Shown here: positions 49,172 through 58,288 of the stretch, piece after piece
How positions within the stretch are numbered: the first letter of the stretch is position 1
Layout of the letters: the number at the start of each line of letters is the position of its first letter
From: Xenorhabdus cabanillasii
Lineage (GTDB): Bacteria; Pseudomonadota; Gammaproteobacteria; Enterobacterales; Enterobacteriaceae
Length of the DNA stretch: 64,000 nucleotides
Reading direction: 5' to 3'
NCBI RefSeq assembly: GCF_003386665.1
Contig: NZ_QTUB01000001.1
Coordinates: 3,782,001 to 3,846,000, forward strand
Notes under the pieces: model-generated
The model's input: only the letters and a program-made list of their open reading frames with translations
What the model was told of the DNA's origin: nothing
The model's database searches: none
Program-made: the position numbers and the translations under genes

Positions 49172-50315
49172 GACGATTATTCTCTCCAGCAAAATCCAGT
49201 GCTGGCGGCACTGGCAGATTTTCAGGTGTTTTTGGTTTCAGGCCACCTTCCCGTTTCCAACGTTTCAATTGGTAAACCCAGGCAAGCACTTCAGCAACGG
49301 CAGCATAGAGTGCCGCCGGAATAAAGCCACCCACTTCAGCATGACGAAACAACGCTCGCGCTAATGGAGGGGCTTCCAGTAGTGGAATGCGATTTTCCGC
49401 ACCAATCTCTTTAATACGCAAAGCAATGAGTCCCGCTCCTTTCGCCAATACTTTAGGCGCACTCATTTTTTTACTGTCATACTGTAAAGCAACGGCATAA
49501 TGGGTCGGGTTAGTGATAATAACATCCGCTTTTGGCACATCCGCCATCATCCGCTTACGTGCAGCCGCACGCTGTTGTTGGCGAATTCGCGCCTTTACGT
49601 GTGGGTCTCCTTCTTGTTCCTTAAATTCATCCTTGATCTCCTGACGGGTCATTTTCAATTTTTTCAGATGGCTGCGGATCTGATAAAACACATCAAACGC
49701 CACCATCGGTATTAACATAAACAAGACAACGTAGCCTGCAAAAATCAACATCAGCATGGCATCATTCAATGCTACCAAAGGTGTTTGGATAGTCAGATTC
49801 AGCATGGCAGGCCAATTCGCCCAGATAAACAGAGCGGCTCCCCCTCCTACCATTGATGCTTTCAAGATGGCCTTGAACAGTTCCGCCAATGCGTTCATGG
49901 AGAAGATTTTCTTCAGACCAGCAACCGGGTCCAGTTTGGCCAGATCAAATTTGATGGATTTTGAGCTGAATATCAGTCCTCCCATCAATGTCGGCGCACT
50001 CAAAGCAATCAGGATCAGGCCGACAAACACAGGTAACAGTGCCCAGACTGCCTGTTTTAATAAGCGACCAACCTGCTGTACCATCTGCTTATCATTACTG
50101 ACCATGTTATGGTCAAAGTTGAATCCTTCGAATACCATCAATGAAAGTTCGTGAGTGATCGATTGTCCGCTCATCCAGAGCAGACTGACGCCTCCTGCTA
50201 ACATCAGGATAGAAGTGAGTTCCTTTGAACGTGCTATCTGCCCCTCTTTACGCGCTTTTTCCCGTTTATGGGGCGTGGGTTCTTCGGTTTTTTCGAGATC
50301 GCTATCTTCAGCCAC
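49164..50315 (-). CDS. flhB: Flagellar export switch protein FlhB
   Basis: FlhB sets substrate specificity (rod/hook versus filament) of the export gate. The 383-residue protein has four membrane helices and the autocleavage motif NPTH (ADVIITNPTHYAVALQYD) in the cytoplasmic domain. It begins MAEDSDLEKTEEPTPHKREK. It is the first gene of flhBA. In enterobacteria the che genes often lie upstream of flhB; here a repeat and an unrelated biosynthetic operon follow instead. Confidence 0.97.
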   Translation of the reverse strand: MAEDSDLEKTEEPTPHKREKARKEGQIARSKELTSILMLAGGVSLLWMSGQSITHELSLMVFEGFNFDHNMVSNDKQMVQQVGRLLKQAVWALLPVFVGLILIALSAPTLMGGLIFSSKSIKFDLAKLDPVAGLKKIFSMNALAELFKAILKASMVGGGAALFIWANWPAMLNLTIQTPLVALNDAMLMLIFAGYVVLFMLIPMVAFDVFYQIRSHLKKLKMTRQEIKDEFKEQEGDPHVKARIRQQQRAAARKRMMADVPKADVIITNPTHYAVALQYDSKKMSAPKVLAKGAGLIALRIKEIGAENRIPLLEAPPLARALFRHAEVGGFIPAALYAAVAEVLAWVYQLKRWKREGGLKPKTPENLPVPPALDFAGENNRHG

Positions 50316-50466
50316 GGCTTTCCTTGATGAGCATTCGTTATTGCATGCAGGAAATTAGCCCCTTACAAATCTCAGCAAAGGACAAATAAAATTGTGCTAA
50401 GCATGACAAAAGTCAGGAAATTCAATGGCAAGAACACTGCAAAATTTGCAGGGGTATTTGCGGCAT

Positions 50467-50518
50467 TATATCCGATGGGTTTCAAGATGCCGCAATTTGA
50501 AAAACAACGGGTATATAA
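50467..50518. repeat. Dispersed palindromic repeat, full copy
   Basis: TATCCGATGGGTTTCAAGATGCC begins the left arm (TTATATCCGATGGGTTTCAA) and CAATTTGAAAAACAACGGGT the right arm, ending TATATA. It lies just after the MFS gene end, between two operons on the same strand. Same family as 18857 and 24694. Confidence 0.75.
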
Positions 50519-50521
50519 TAT

Positions 50522-51748
50522 TTATGCCTTACTGGAAATATAACGCCGCCCCCATATCAGAATGATGGCCAATACTGTTAGTGGCAGGCCGTGGAAGATA
50601 ATGATAACGCTGGATGGCGTCAACCAGACGTAAAAAGGGGCAACCAACAACATACCTATTCCAAAACCCGTCATCTGTAATAGAGTCAGCAAACTAAAAA
50701 TGGGCAGTCGCAGGCTTTCCGGTTCACTTTGCGCACGGGATATCAGACTAACTTCTGCAATTCCATCACCAATTCCTGCCCATACTGCAAACAACAATAA
50801 CCAAAGCTGGCTGGTTTGCTGGAAGGTAAGGATAAAGCCCGTTGACATTAATGCAACGCCGAGGAAAAACAATTTTTCCATTTTCAAGATGTCGCGATTG
50901 CGTAACAGGTAACTGGTCAGGCGTGCACCACTGAATTTTCCTATCGCCCATGTCGCCAGTAACAACCCCATTACAGCACTGGCATTATCAGGGTTCAGTA
51001 GCTTAGAAATAATGGGAAAACCGACATTATGGGCAGCGCTGCCCAGTGTATCCGCCAGACTCAGAAGCAACATCCCGGCCAGTACAGGTGCTCCGCGTAA
51101 TCCGAGACGCAATTCTCGCCATTCGTTCCCCAATGCCCGCGATCCCTGCTGTTCAGGCGCAGTGAGAAAACGCAGTGGCATAATCAATATTGCGGCCAAC
51201 AGATAAGTGATGATATTAACGATAAAAACCATCTCATAGCCACGACTGGCGACCAACAGACCGGATACCAAACTGCCGAGCACTGCGCCTGTAGCAGCGA
51301 CCGACGTCAGCCAGGAATTTGTTGATATACGTTGTGAGGCATGTACCCAATGCGGAAGTTGACTGTTCAACCCAATCGCAAACATTGAGTTGCCCAAACC
51401 GATACCGAAAGCAATGATCGGTAAGATCAGTAACTGCTGTGAAACCGGGAATATCAATAATAAGGACAGCAGCATGACTCGCAATAAATCGAAACAGACC
51501 AAAGGCCATCGCCCTGTATATCGCCGGAAAAACGGCGTACCGATTAAGCTGGCAATAACTCCACCCGCAACACGACAAGCAAGAAAAATACTGACATGTA
51601 TTACGCTATTACTGAGCAGGTAAACGTAAGTGGATAACGCTACCATATTCAGAAATGCGCCAAAATCGGATATAAATCTTGCGCTAACGATAAATAAGGC
51701 ATTACGACCAGACCAACGCAAATCCAGTCTATTTTCCTGACTTGACAT
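50522..51748 (-). CDS. MFS efflux transporter
   Basis: The 408-residue protein is a 12-helix major-facilitator transporter of the drug/siderophore efflux branch (MefA/EntS-like), starting SSQENRLDLRWSGRNALFIV and with a typical loop-2/3 motif GTPFFRRYTGRWPL at about 70-85. It is the last gene of a four-gene operon, 14 bases after the hydroxylase, so it most likely exports the operon's product or gives self-resistance. Confidence 0.87.
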   Translation of the reverse strand: MSSQENRLDLRWSGRNALFIVSARFISDFGAFLNMVALSTYVYLLSNSVIHVSIFLACRVAGGVIASLIGTPFFRRYTGRWPLVCFDLLRVMLLSLLLIFPVSQQLLILPIIAFGIGLGNSMFAIGLNSQLPHWVHASQRISTNSWLTSVAATGAVLGSLVSGLLVASRGYEMVFIVNIITYLLAAILIMPLRFLTAPEQQGSRALGNEWRELRLGLRGAPVLAGMLLLSLADTLGSAAHNVGFPIISKLLNPDNASAVMGLLLATWAIGKFSGARLTSYLLRNRDILKMEKLFFLGVALMSTGFILTFQQTSQLWLLLFAVWAGIGDGIAEVSLISRAQSEPESLRLPIFSLLTLLQMTGFGIGMLLVAPFYVWLTPSSVIIIFHGLPLTVLAIILIWGRRYISSKA

Positions 51749-51762
51749 TATTATTAGCTCTC

Positions 51763-52479
51763 TTATTGTTCAGGAAGTTGCCGGAAAGTCACTAGCAATA
51801 GATCCCGAAATGCCGCAGTTGCAGGAGATACTTGTCGAACATGGCTGGCTCGATGATAAAGTTGTTTATCATTGATTGTGAGCGTTTCAAGAAATTGTTG
51901 CATTGCTGTTTGCAATAAAGGTGGGGCTTCATTCTCTGTTAAGTGAACTTCAGAAATAACAGGTGCAATATTATGGCTCTGAATAAAGTGCATAAAGATC
52001 CAATCCTGTCCATCCTGATGAATACCAGAAGTTGTCGGGCTCTCTTTGCCGGAAAAAGCTTTTACCCGGAACTGGTGGATATCAATCGAATAGCGACAAC
52101 CTTTCGTTAAACGCTCACCTAAGATGGCAATATCTGTAGCAAGAATATGTTGCATGATGGGGTGAGTAATAAAAGTTTCCTCCGAATAACTCAGTTGATT
52201 GGCGCCTTTTTTATATTCAATATCATAGGTTACTGGTGATTGATATTCACTATTCCGATTAAGTTGAAGTGGGTTTTCTGTGTCTGGGTGATAACAATAG
52301 CGTAGAATACGTCTTTCCCGATGAGTGTAATTTTTGAAATTCTGATCTAATACCAAATTATCCCACTGATTTTTAAATGTATGAGCTTCTTCTTCCTGAT
52401 ATGAAATCAGTTCACTGAAATGTGGAATATGGCAATAATGATTATTCATTAAACGTGCCGAAATCTCTGCAATTCGCAT
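51763..52479 (-). CDS. 2OG-Fe dioxygenase (PF10014-type amino-acid hydroxylase)
   Basis: A 238-residue enzyme of the PF10014 2OG-Fe family, which includes L-isoleucine 4-hydroxylase-type enzymes acting on free amino acids. The iron triad is visible: H and D in TSGIHQDGQDWI and distal His in QLYHRASHV; Arg in AAFRDLLLVTF should bind 2-oxoglutarate. It lies 12 bases after the ATP-grasp gene, between it and the exporter. The likely role is hydroxylation of the aminomutase product or of the ligated product. It shares the GIHQDG motif with the broken gene at 19875. Confidence 0.85.
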   Translation of the reverse strand: MRIAEISARLMNNHYCHIPHFSELISYQEEEAHTFKNQWDNLVLDQNFKNYTHRERRILRYCYHPDTENPLQLNRNSEYQSPVTYDIEYKKGANQLSYSEETFITHPIMQHILATDIAILGERLTKGCRYSIDIHQFRVKAFSGKESPTTSGIHQDGQDWIFMHFIQSHNIAPVISEVHLTENEAPPLLQTAMQQFLETLTINDKQLYHRASHVRQVSPATAAFRDLLLVTFRQLPEQ

Positions 52480-52491
52480 AGAGTAACACCC

Positions 52492-53853
52492 TTATGAAAG
52501 TGGAATAACGATCGGTTTTACATTCTCTATCATTTCGTTGTGTAGTGTATGAGCATGGGAGGCATCATTAACTTTTGCCCAGCACCTGAACAGGTAATGT
52601 TCTTCTGTTTCCGCATTGATGTCGTAACCAGCGGGTTGAGACAAGCATTCAATAACATGTGGATTATTTTTGATGTATTCAATATTTTTTATGCCCAGAA
52701 AATGACCGCTATTTTCAGGATACATGACTATCATAGAGTAATGCTGTTTGGCAGTTGCAGCCTGCTTTTGCCCTTGTATGATCTGCGTATCAATATCTTT
52801 TTCTTGCAAAAGAATAGAGAGATAAAGCTGATAAGGATCTAACCCGGCAAGATCACGAAATGCGGAGTTCACAAACAAGCCACCAAGACGTGGATTAATC
52901 TCAATGACCACCGGGCCATCCGCAGTCATACGAAATTCAAGATGAGCAATGGCATGATTCAATCCGACTGCTTGTATACAAGCGATAGCATAATTTCTGA
53001 TTTGTTCTTGTTCTGAAGCGGTAAATGAAACCGGAGGAGCAATGAGCAGATTTTCTAATACCGTATTATCTTTTTCTGTCAGAATAAGTTTTTCATTTAT
53101 TAATACCGGATGGACAGTATCCTGGGTAATTGCACATTCGACAGTACCTTCAATACCCTGGATATATTCTTCCAGTAACATACTTTGCCCCGGCTGGTTA
53201 AGGTATTTTGTGCCTTCAGGAGTAGAATATGTTTGAGTATTTCCAAGAAAATCCACTGAGGCTGAGTGCTTATAGTAAGCTGTGAATGTTTGGTAATGAG
53301 CTTGCAATTCAAACCAGTTATAACACTTTTTAATAAAAGCTGAGCTTGCCCCAAAAGGCGGTTTTGCCATCACCGGATAACCAATTCTATTGGCTTGCTT
53401 ATATAACTCCTTTTCACTGTTACATAGTGCATGGCGTATTGTTCTAATTCCATGCTTTTGTAGTGCCTGACGCATAAGGAATTTGTTGTTGCAGGTAGCA
53501 ATGGAAGCGGGGGAAGTATAAAGTAATCCAATTTTTTGACATATTTCGGCAACAATACAACCCATTTGTCCGCTGGCAGAAGCATGCCCTGCGTGACAAA
53601 AAATAGCACACAAATTATAAGACTGCTGCAAACGGGTAACGCAGTCTTGCAAAGATTCAAACGATAATGATTCCAATAAGAAAACTTCATCACTATCAGT
53701 AAAAAGCCGTTCTGTATTCTGGCGTCTTTTATGCGCTACAGTCAGACAAAACAATCCCATCTTTTTTGCTGCAACAAAGTGAGGTTCCCGATAGGTATAA
53801 CGTGCTACCTCAGCTTCATCAACATCAACAAACAAAATTGCATTAGGTTTCAT
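52492..53853 (-). CDS. ATP-grasp carboxylate-amine ligase
   Basis: The 453-residue protein has the ATP-grasp architecture: an N-terminal Rossmann-like domain, an ATP-binding segment (NRIGYPVMAKPPFGASSAF near residue 165), LLEEYIQGIEGTVECAIT near 230, and the metal-binding end GPVVIEINPRLGGLFVNSAF (about 325-345). This fold activates a carboxylate as acyl phosphate and joins it to an amine, as in L-amino-acid ligases. AAGGATATC precedes the ATG. It is the second gene of the operon after the aminomutase and probably links an amino acid to the unusual amino acid. Substrates unknown. Confidence 0.88.
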   Translation of the reverse strand: MKPNAILFVDVDEAEVARYTYREPHFVAAKKMGLFCLTVAHKRRQNTERLFTDSDEVFLLESLSFESLQDCVTRLQQSYNLCAIFCHAGHASASGQMGCIVAEICQKIGLLYTSPASIATCNNKFLMRQALQKHGIRTIRHALCNSEKELYKQANRIGYPVMAKPPFGASSAFIKKCYNWFELQAHYQTFTAYYKHSASVDFLGNTQTYSTPEGTKYLNQPGQSMLLEEYIQGIEGTVECAITQDTVHPVLINEKLILTEKDNTVLENLLIAPPVSFTASEQEQIRNYAIACIQAVGLNHAIAHLEFRMTADGPVVIEINPRLGGLFVNSAFRDLAGLDPYQLYLSILLQEKDIDTQIIQGQKQAATAKQHYSMIVMYPENSGHFLGIKNIEYIKNNPHVIECLSQPAGYDINAETEEHYLFRCWAKVNDASHAHTLHNEMIENVKPIVIPLS

Positions 53854-53882
53854 TTGATATCCTTGAAATACAATAAATAGGA

Positions 53883-55052
53883 TTAATTATCTAACCATTC
53901 ACATTGCTCATTTTTCCAGTTAATAAAACGGTAATAGCGTTGACTACCACGCGTTTCGAAATATGGTATTTCATCAGGATCAATAAACAGTGGTACGGTA
54001 AATTTTCCCTGCATATGTGGCAGAACATATTCCGGCAAGGCAATATTCGAAACCCGACGTTTGAGTTTTTTCATAATAGTAATGGCGTCATTAATCGAGG
54101 CTTTATATTCTGAAGATCCCGGCGAGAAAGGCATAAAATGATAGAGATAGTAAGGTTTCACTCCCATACGATAGAGCCCGATAAACAACTTGTGGAGTGT
54201 TGCTTCATCATCATTAATTCCACGCAAGAAAGGCATATTGGAAAAAACAATCGGTACAACACGTTGGATACGACGTACAGCAGACCGGAATTCTTCACTT
54301 AACTCCAATGGGTGGCAAACATGCACACCAAAGGCATTAACACCGTATCTTTCCAAAATTTCTATCAAAGTATCGGTAATACGGTAAGGATTGAATGTAA
54401 GAACACGGGAATGAATACGGATCAACAAATCATCCCTGATTTCTCTGATTGCAGCGAGTGACTCAGCTAACTTGTTATCCGTCAGCATGAGGGGGTCACC
54501 GCCACTCAGGATAACTTCTTCGATTGAAGGTGTATTTCTAATATATTCAAGAGATTGTTGGAAAGAATTACGGCCTGCATTGGATTTATTTGAATCAACT
54601 TTTAATGTCCGCAATGCTTCAAAGCAGAATTGACAGTAGGAGTTACAGGCATTGACCATACGTAAAATGACGCGGTTATCATATTTATGCTGGCAAATGG
54701 GCGTCTTCATATCATCATTAAGTTCCCAGTTTTCTGATTCACTATCATAACCATTCAGCTCTTCTTCACTCCAGAATGGTACAACCTGCCGCCAGAGCGG
54801 ATTTGCCGTGATATCCTCAGATTGGTTGGTTGCTAAGATTCGCCGCAGATAGTAAGGCGTAATCTGCATCTTTTGTCCCTGTAAATTTTGTTGGATGCGC
54901 TGAGTTATCTCTTCACTCCATCCACCACAAACAGAACGTAAAGTAGCTTCATCACGTACAGCATTTTTTTGCTGCCAACGCCAATCAGCCCAACTTTCAG
55001 TAGAATCAGCCAGAATCTGCTGTAAATGAGGTACTACATTGCTGGTATTCAT
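53883..55052 (-). CDS. KamA-family radical SAM/PLP aminomutase
   Basis: The 389-residue protein belongs to the lysine 2,3-aminomutase family: the CX3CX2C cluster (ACNSYCQFC, C136, C140, C143), the SAM-binding ILSGGDPLML, and a candidate PLP lysine, K350 (MQGKFTVPL). It is longer than EpmB (about 340), with a C-terminal extension as in true KAM enzymes. The two Asp residues that hold the lysine side chain in KAM (in YQCDLSLG and VVDAPGGGGK) are not present at the matching sites (YHFMPFSPG and VLPHMQGK), so the substrate is probably not lysine. First gene of the operon; its product would be a beta-amino acid. AAGGACC precedes the ATG. Confidence 0.88.
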   Translation of the reverse strand: MNTSNVVPHLQQILADSTESWADWRWQQKNAVRDEATLRSVCGGWSEEITQRIQQNLQGQKMQITPYYLRRILATNQSEDITANPLWRQVVPFWSEEELNGYDSESENWELNDDMKTPICQHKYDNRVILRMVNACNSYCQFCFEALRTLKVDSNKSNAGRNSFQQSLEYIRNTPSIEEVILSGGDPLMLTDNKLAESLAAIREIRDDLLIRIHSRVLTFNPYRITDTLIEILERYGVNAFGVHVCHPLELSEEFRSAVRRIQRVVPIVFSNMPFLRGINDDEATLHKLFIGLYRMGVKPYYLYHFMPFSPGSSEYKASINDAITIMKKLKRRVSNIALPEYVLPHMQGKFTVPLFIDPDEIPYFETRGSQRYYRFINWKNEQCEWLDN

Positions 55053-55197
55053 TGCCGGTCCTTATAGTTATTATTTTACTAATAATATATACCTCCTCAT
55101 AAATAGCATGTCCCCATATCCCAGTCCGTGCGTTCAGGCTGATAACGCTCTGCTTGAGACATGGAAACTATTCCAATTTATATTGGCTTAATAATTA

Positions 55198-55488
55198 TTA
55201 ATCTGTTTTCATTGCGGTTTTAATCTCAACACTACTTGCCTTCATCTCAATGCTAACCGCATTAACATCATGGATATGGTCTTTCGTCAGGCGGTACACA
55301 ACCGGACTTAACAGCGCAATCGCAATTAAGTTAGGGATAGCCATCATGGCATTGAGTGTATCTGCCAGTAACCAGACAAAATTCAGTGATTGAGTTGCGC
55401 CAATCGGTAACGCAATGATCCAGATAATACGGAAAGGAATAATGGCTTTTGCCCCCAGTAAGTACTGAATACATTTTTCACCGAGAAG
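55198..55488 (-). pseudogene. Sodium:alanine symporter, C-terminal fragment
   Basis: About 97 codons match the C-terminal end of AGCS-family sodium:amino-acid symporters (GEKCIQYLLGAKAIIPFRII, then WLLADTLNAMMAIPNLIAIA). The N-terminal three quarters are missing. Immediately upstream on this strand the DNA becomes the 5' end of a phage integrase reading the other way, so the symporter was interrupted there. Confidence 0.8.
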
Positions 55489-55518
55489 GCTTGAGTTACA
55501 GTCACCAATTGCTATAGC

Positions 55519-56416
55519 ATAGAAAAACGCCCACGCGCAGATGGTACAATCCGTTACCGCTGTACTGTTGGGGCTAAATCTGGCGGTAAATATATTTACA
55601 GAGAGAATCGCACATTCGGGAAGCAATCTCATGCTAAAACATGGGGTGCTATGCGGGCGGCTGAACTAGAACGAAATGGGGTCTCCACGCAGAATGATAC
55701 CGAGGATTTAACAGTTGGTGATCTGCTGCATAAATATCTCAATGATCCAGACCTAGGTGGAAAAGCAGGAAAAACTAAAAAATATGTGCTGAATATGCTC
55801 TTAGATAGTGACTTGTCAAAACTAACACTTTCTGAGTTATCAGTTAGCCATATTATCGAATATTGCAAGCAAAGACGTTCTACTGGTATTACCCCTTCAA
55901 CCATTAATCATGATGTCAGCTACTTAACGTCAGTGTTAAAATCAGCCAAGCCAATCTACAACATAGATTATGTATCGAACCCTGCGTATGAAGCGCGCCC
56001 TTTATTAATTCAGATGGGATGATATAGACCCCAAACAAAGATCTGTCATCGTGAGAGACAGAAAGGACCCAAGGAAGAAGGCAGGTAATCATATGTCAGT
56101 TCCTTTGTTAGGTGATGCCTGGGAAATTGTTCAGCGTCAACCAAAGAAAAGTGAGTTAATATTTCCTTATAATCCTAAAAGTGTATCGGCTGAATTCCAA
56201 ATAGTCCGTAATGACTTGGGTATCCAAGATCTCCGCTATCACGACCTACGCAGAGAAGGCGCGAGCCGCTTATTCGAGGCTGGCTTCTCAATTGAGGAGG
56301 TGGCACAGGTTACTGGTCATCGCTCACTAAATGTATTATGGCAGGTATACACAGAATTGTACCCACAATCACTACACGAAAAATTCAATAAGCTTATGCA
56401 GCAGAAGAAAGAGTGA
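55519..56416 (+). pseudogene. Phage tyrosine integrase, internally deleted
   Basis: The reading frame begins without an ATG (IEKRPRADGTIRYRCTVG), continues through the arm-binding domain (GKQSHAKTWGAMRAAELERN, DLTVGDLLHKYL) to about 56020, and then jumps frame into the catalytic domain (VRDRKDPRKKAGNH, YHDLRREGASRLFEAG, TGHRSLNVLWQVYTEL). A block of about 70 residues with the first catalytic Arg is missing at the joint. The last His-x-x-Arg, the His and the Tyr are kept. It is at the left edge of a prophage-like segment and abuts the truncated symporter, which is likely to mark an integration or deletion boundary. Confidence 0.85.
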
Positions 56417-57013
56417 ATTACAAAGGGCAGATTCTACCCTTTACTTTGCGGGATAATTTTTACCTACACAAACTTTGCAGGCTCTTAGTGCAGGCCTTGG
56501 ATTCGGAATGTTCCAAGATCACGCACGGCACACACCTCCACGATGTCAGCATCAACACGAAGAGCTTGTTTGATATTCATTGAGATTACCTCAATCGGCC
56601 TACCGCCAGCTTCACCAGAAGGTTTTACGAAACTTTCGTAAAACTCAGTTAGTGACCAACAAAAAATCCCCGCGATGGGCTATTTTTTTACTACTGGTTC
56701 ATTACTCCTGCTTAAGGAGGGGTAGTTCTTAAGTGACTGTAATTCATCGTAAAGCACATTTGCCTTACGTTAACTTGCTGATTTACTTCATGATTCAAAA
56801 ATCCGATCATCTTATGACCAGACTGCATATTTGCAGTGTGCTTATGTTCCAGCCCATGAAATAACCCATTGATTCTTCCGAGGTCCTCACTTTGGCTCGG
56901 TACTCAGCCCGATTTTCGGCTCAGTTCCAATCGGCGGAATTTTTCGCTGGAGAATCTACCTATTTAGCCGGGATCGCCAATCTGACGGTCAGCGGAGAAA
57001 TCAATGAGATAAC
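56417..57013. other. Prophage intergenic stretch
   Basis: Apart from the small frame at 56485-56580 I find no supported gene here. An AT-flanked hairpin-like element (AAAAAATCCCC, GGGCTATTTTTTT) at about 56662-56691 could be a terminator for the integrase side. The 56870-57010 stretch has higher GC and no clear frame. Confidence 0.45.
56485..56580 (-). CDS. Small phage-like protein, 31 residues
   Basis: An ATG at 56580 with GAGG about 8 bases upstream opens a 31-codon frame (MNIKQALRVDADIVEVCAVR and a short tail). The ribosome site and position next to an integrase suggest a small prophage gene. No family recognised. Confidence 0.35.
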   Translation of the reverse strand: MNIKQALRVDADIVEVCAVRDLGTFRIQGLH

Positions 57014-57304
57014 TCATTGTTTTTTTTCCGAGGCCGTCACTTTGACCATCCCGACTATATGATTTTTATTAATTATAACGAATCGCGAGAATTCCGGTTC
57101 TCTGGCGGAAATAAGGGATATCAGGGGTTGGAAAGAGGGGGAAGTAAGCCAATACTTAAGCCACATAGATAAGGGGGCTTTTCGATTTATAAGCTGTTTT
57201 GCATATTCAGGTTCAGGTTCAGAAGCAACTTCTTCAAGATAATCACTTACCTGAGCCTCAAGTTTGCTAATTGCTTCATCAAAGGAGCCATTATGACGCA
57301 ACAA
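57014..57304 (-). CDS. Hypothetical protein in prophage segment
   Basis: A 96-codon frame that can only start with TTG. It reads SFDEAISKLEAQVSDYLEEV, then KAPLSMWLKYWLTSPSFQPL, ending VTASEKKQ, without a good ribosome site. It overlaps the start of the plus-strand small frame at 57293. The protein looks globular and acidic at its N-terminus. Unknown function; it may be a remnant. Confidence 0.35.
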   Translation of the reverse strand: MLRHNGSFDEAISKLEAQVSDYLEEVASEPEPEYAKQLINRKAPLSMWLKYWLTSPSFQPLISLISAREPEFSRFVIINKNHIVGMVKVTASEKKQ

Positions 57305-57421
57305 TATGATTTCGAAAAAATTTTTGAGTTACTTGATAAAATGGAGTTGTGTGTAAATAAAGTTAGACATCTAAATCATCAATTAAATAAAGGCCTTAAT
57401 ACAATCCCTAAAGCTGCCTAA
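57293..57421 (+). CDS. Small helical protein, 42 residues
   Basis: The ATG at 57293 has AAAGGAG 5 bases before it. The 42-residue product (MTQQYDFEKIFELLDKMELC, later VRHLNHQLNKGLNT) is charged and helical. It is upstream of the XRE regulator on the same strand. No family recognised; position suggests a small regulatory prophage protein. Confidence 0.5.
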   Translation: MTQQYDFEKIFELLDKMELCVNKVRHLNHQLNKGLNTIPKAA

Positions 57422-57551
57422 TTTAAAATCAATGCTCTTGCAATAAAGCCCTCCCCGCGAGGGCTTTTATATCAATAACTCCCCACCCCGCTCACAATTC
57501 CCCACAAGTGTAAAAATTTATTCCCTTATTAATCAAATAATTATAATAAAA

Positions 57552-57598
57552 ACAAGAAAAAACAAATTTGCTTGTTTGTCAAATACAACTTTTCTTGT
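57552..57598. promoter_or_regulatory. Candidate operator of the XRE regulator
   Basis: ACAAGAAAA (57552-57560) and TTTTCTTGT (57590-57598) form a perfect inverted pair 29 bases apart, with an inner pair AACAA/TTGTT at 57561-57576. They lie 31-77 bases upstream of the XRE gene, as expected for an autoregulated phage repressor. Confidence 0.55.
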
Positions 57599-57628
57599 GA
57601 AAATTAGGGATTAGACACAGGAGTACAT

Positions 57629-58051
57629 ATGTCAATTTCAGAGCGCGTCAGAAATCGCAGAAATGAGCTAAACCTAACCCAAGTGGAGTTAGCCGCTCTC
57701 GCTGGCGTTAAACAGCAATCAATTCAGCAACTGGAAAGTGGCGCAACAAAGAGGCCACGGTTTTTGCTCGAATTATCTCAGGCTTTGAAATGCTCATTAG
57801 AATGGTTGCAAAATGGAACAGGAGAACCTAACCCGGAGTCCCAGCGGCCTAAGGTTATCCAGCCGTCTAACACTGAACCTTCTGCAAGCTATAGAAAACT
57901 GACCAAAGAACAAGAGGAGCTGCTGGATCTATTTGATAGTTTACCCGCAAAGGAAGCGGCTCGATTTTTGCGCGAATTGAAAGCAAAATCAGCGCATTTT
58001 GCTGTAATTTTCGCCGAGATGCTGGCGAAACATGGCAACAAAGCAAGTTAG
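57629..58051 (+). CDS. XRE-family phage-type repressor
   Basis: The 140-residue protein has an N-terminal helix-turn-helix at about 15-60 ([20 protein letters not shown], with [14 protein letters not shown] after it) and a helical C-terminal region ([19 protein letters not shown]). It has no LexA-type cleavage domain. GAGTACAT lies just before the ATG at a spacing of about 6. It could regulate the HipA-like/DUF3037 pair that follows on the same strand, or former prophage genes. Confidence 0.85.
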   Translation: MSISERVRNRRNELNLTQVELAALAGVKQQSIQQLESGATKRPRFLLELSQALKCSLEWLQNGTGEPNPESQRPKVIQPSNTEPSASYRKLTKEQEELLDLFDSLPAKEAARFLRELKAKSAHFAVIFAEMLAKHGNKAS

Positions 58052-58288
58052 CAGAAGAATTTTCATCTGTAAATCATTACGTTACAAAATGTTATTCTGA
58101 TCATATTTTTTAATATAGGCCGCATCTAGCGGCCTCCGGTTCTGTATCACAGATCAGACTATTTCCAATCGGAAGGTTGGTAAAAGTAATTTAGTATCAT
58201 ACGCGTGCAATTTAGAGCGCAAATGTTGAATTTTATGTTTGTTACTAGAATTGCGAGATTGCATGTCGCATATAATGAGGAGCAATAT

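Noticed and set aside
53883..55052. EpmB (EF-P modification) identity for the KamA-like protein
   Set aside because: It is about 50 residues longer, differs around the cluster (ACNSYCQFC), and is linked to an ATP-grasp, hydroxylase and exporter, not to efp genes.
55651..56416. Two separate integrase genes
   Set aside because: The two frames are consecutive parts of a single integrase separated by an internal deletion and frame change, so they are reported as one pseudogene.
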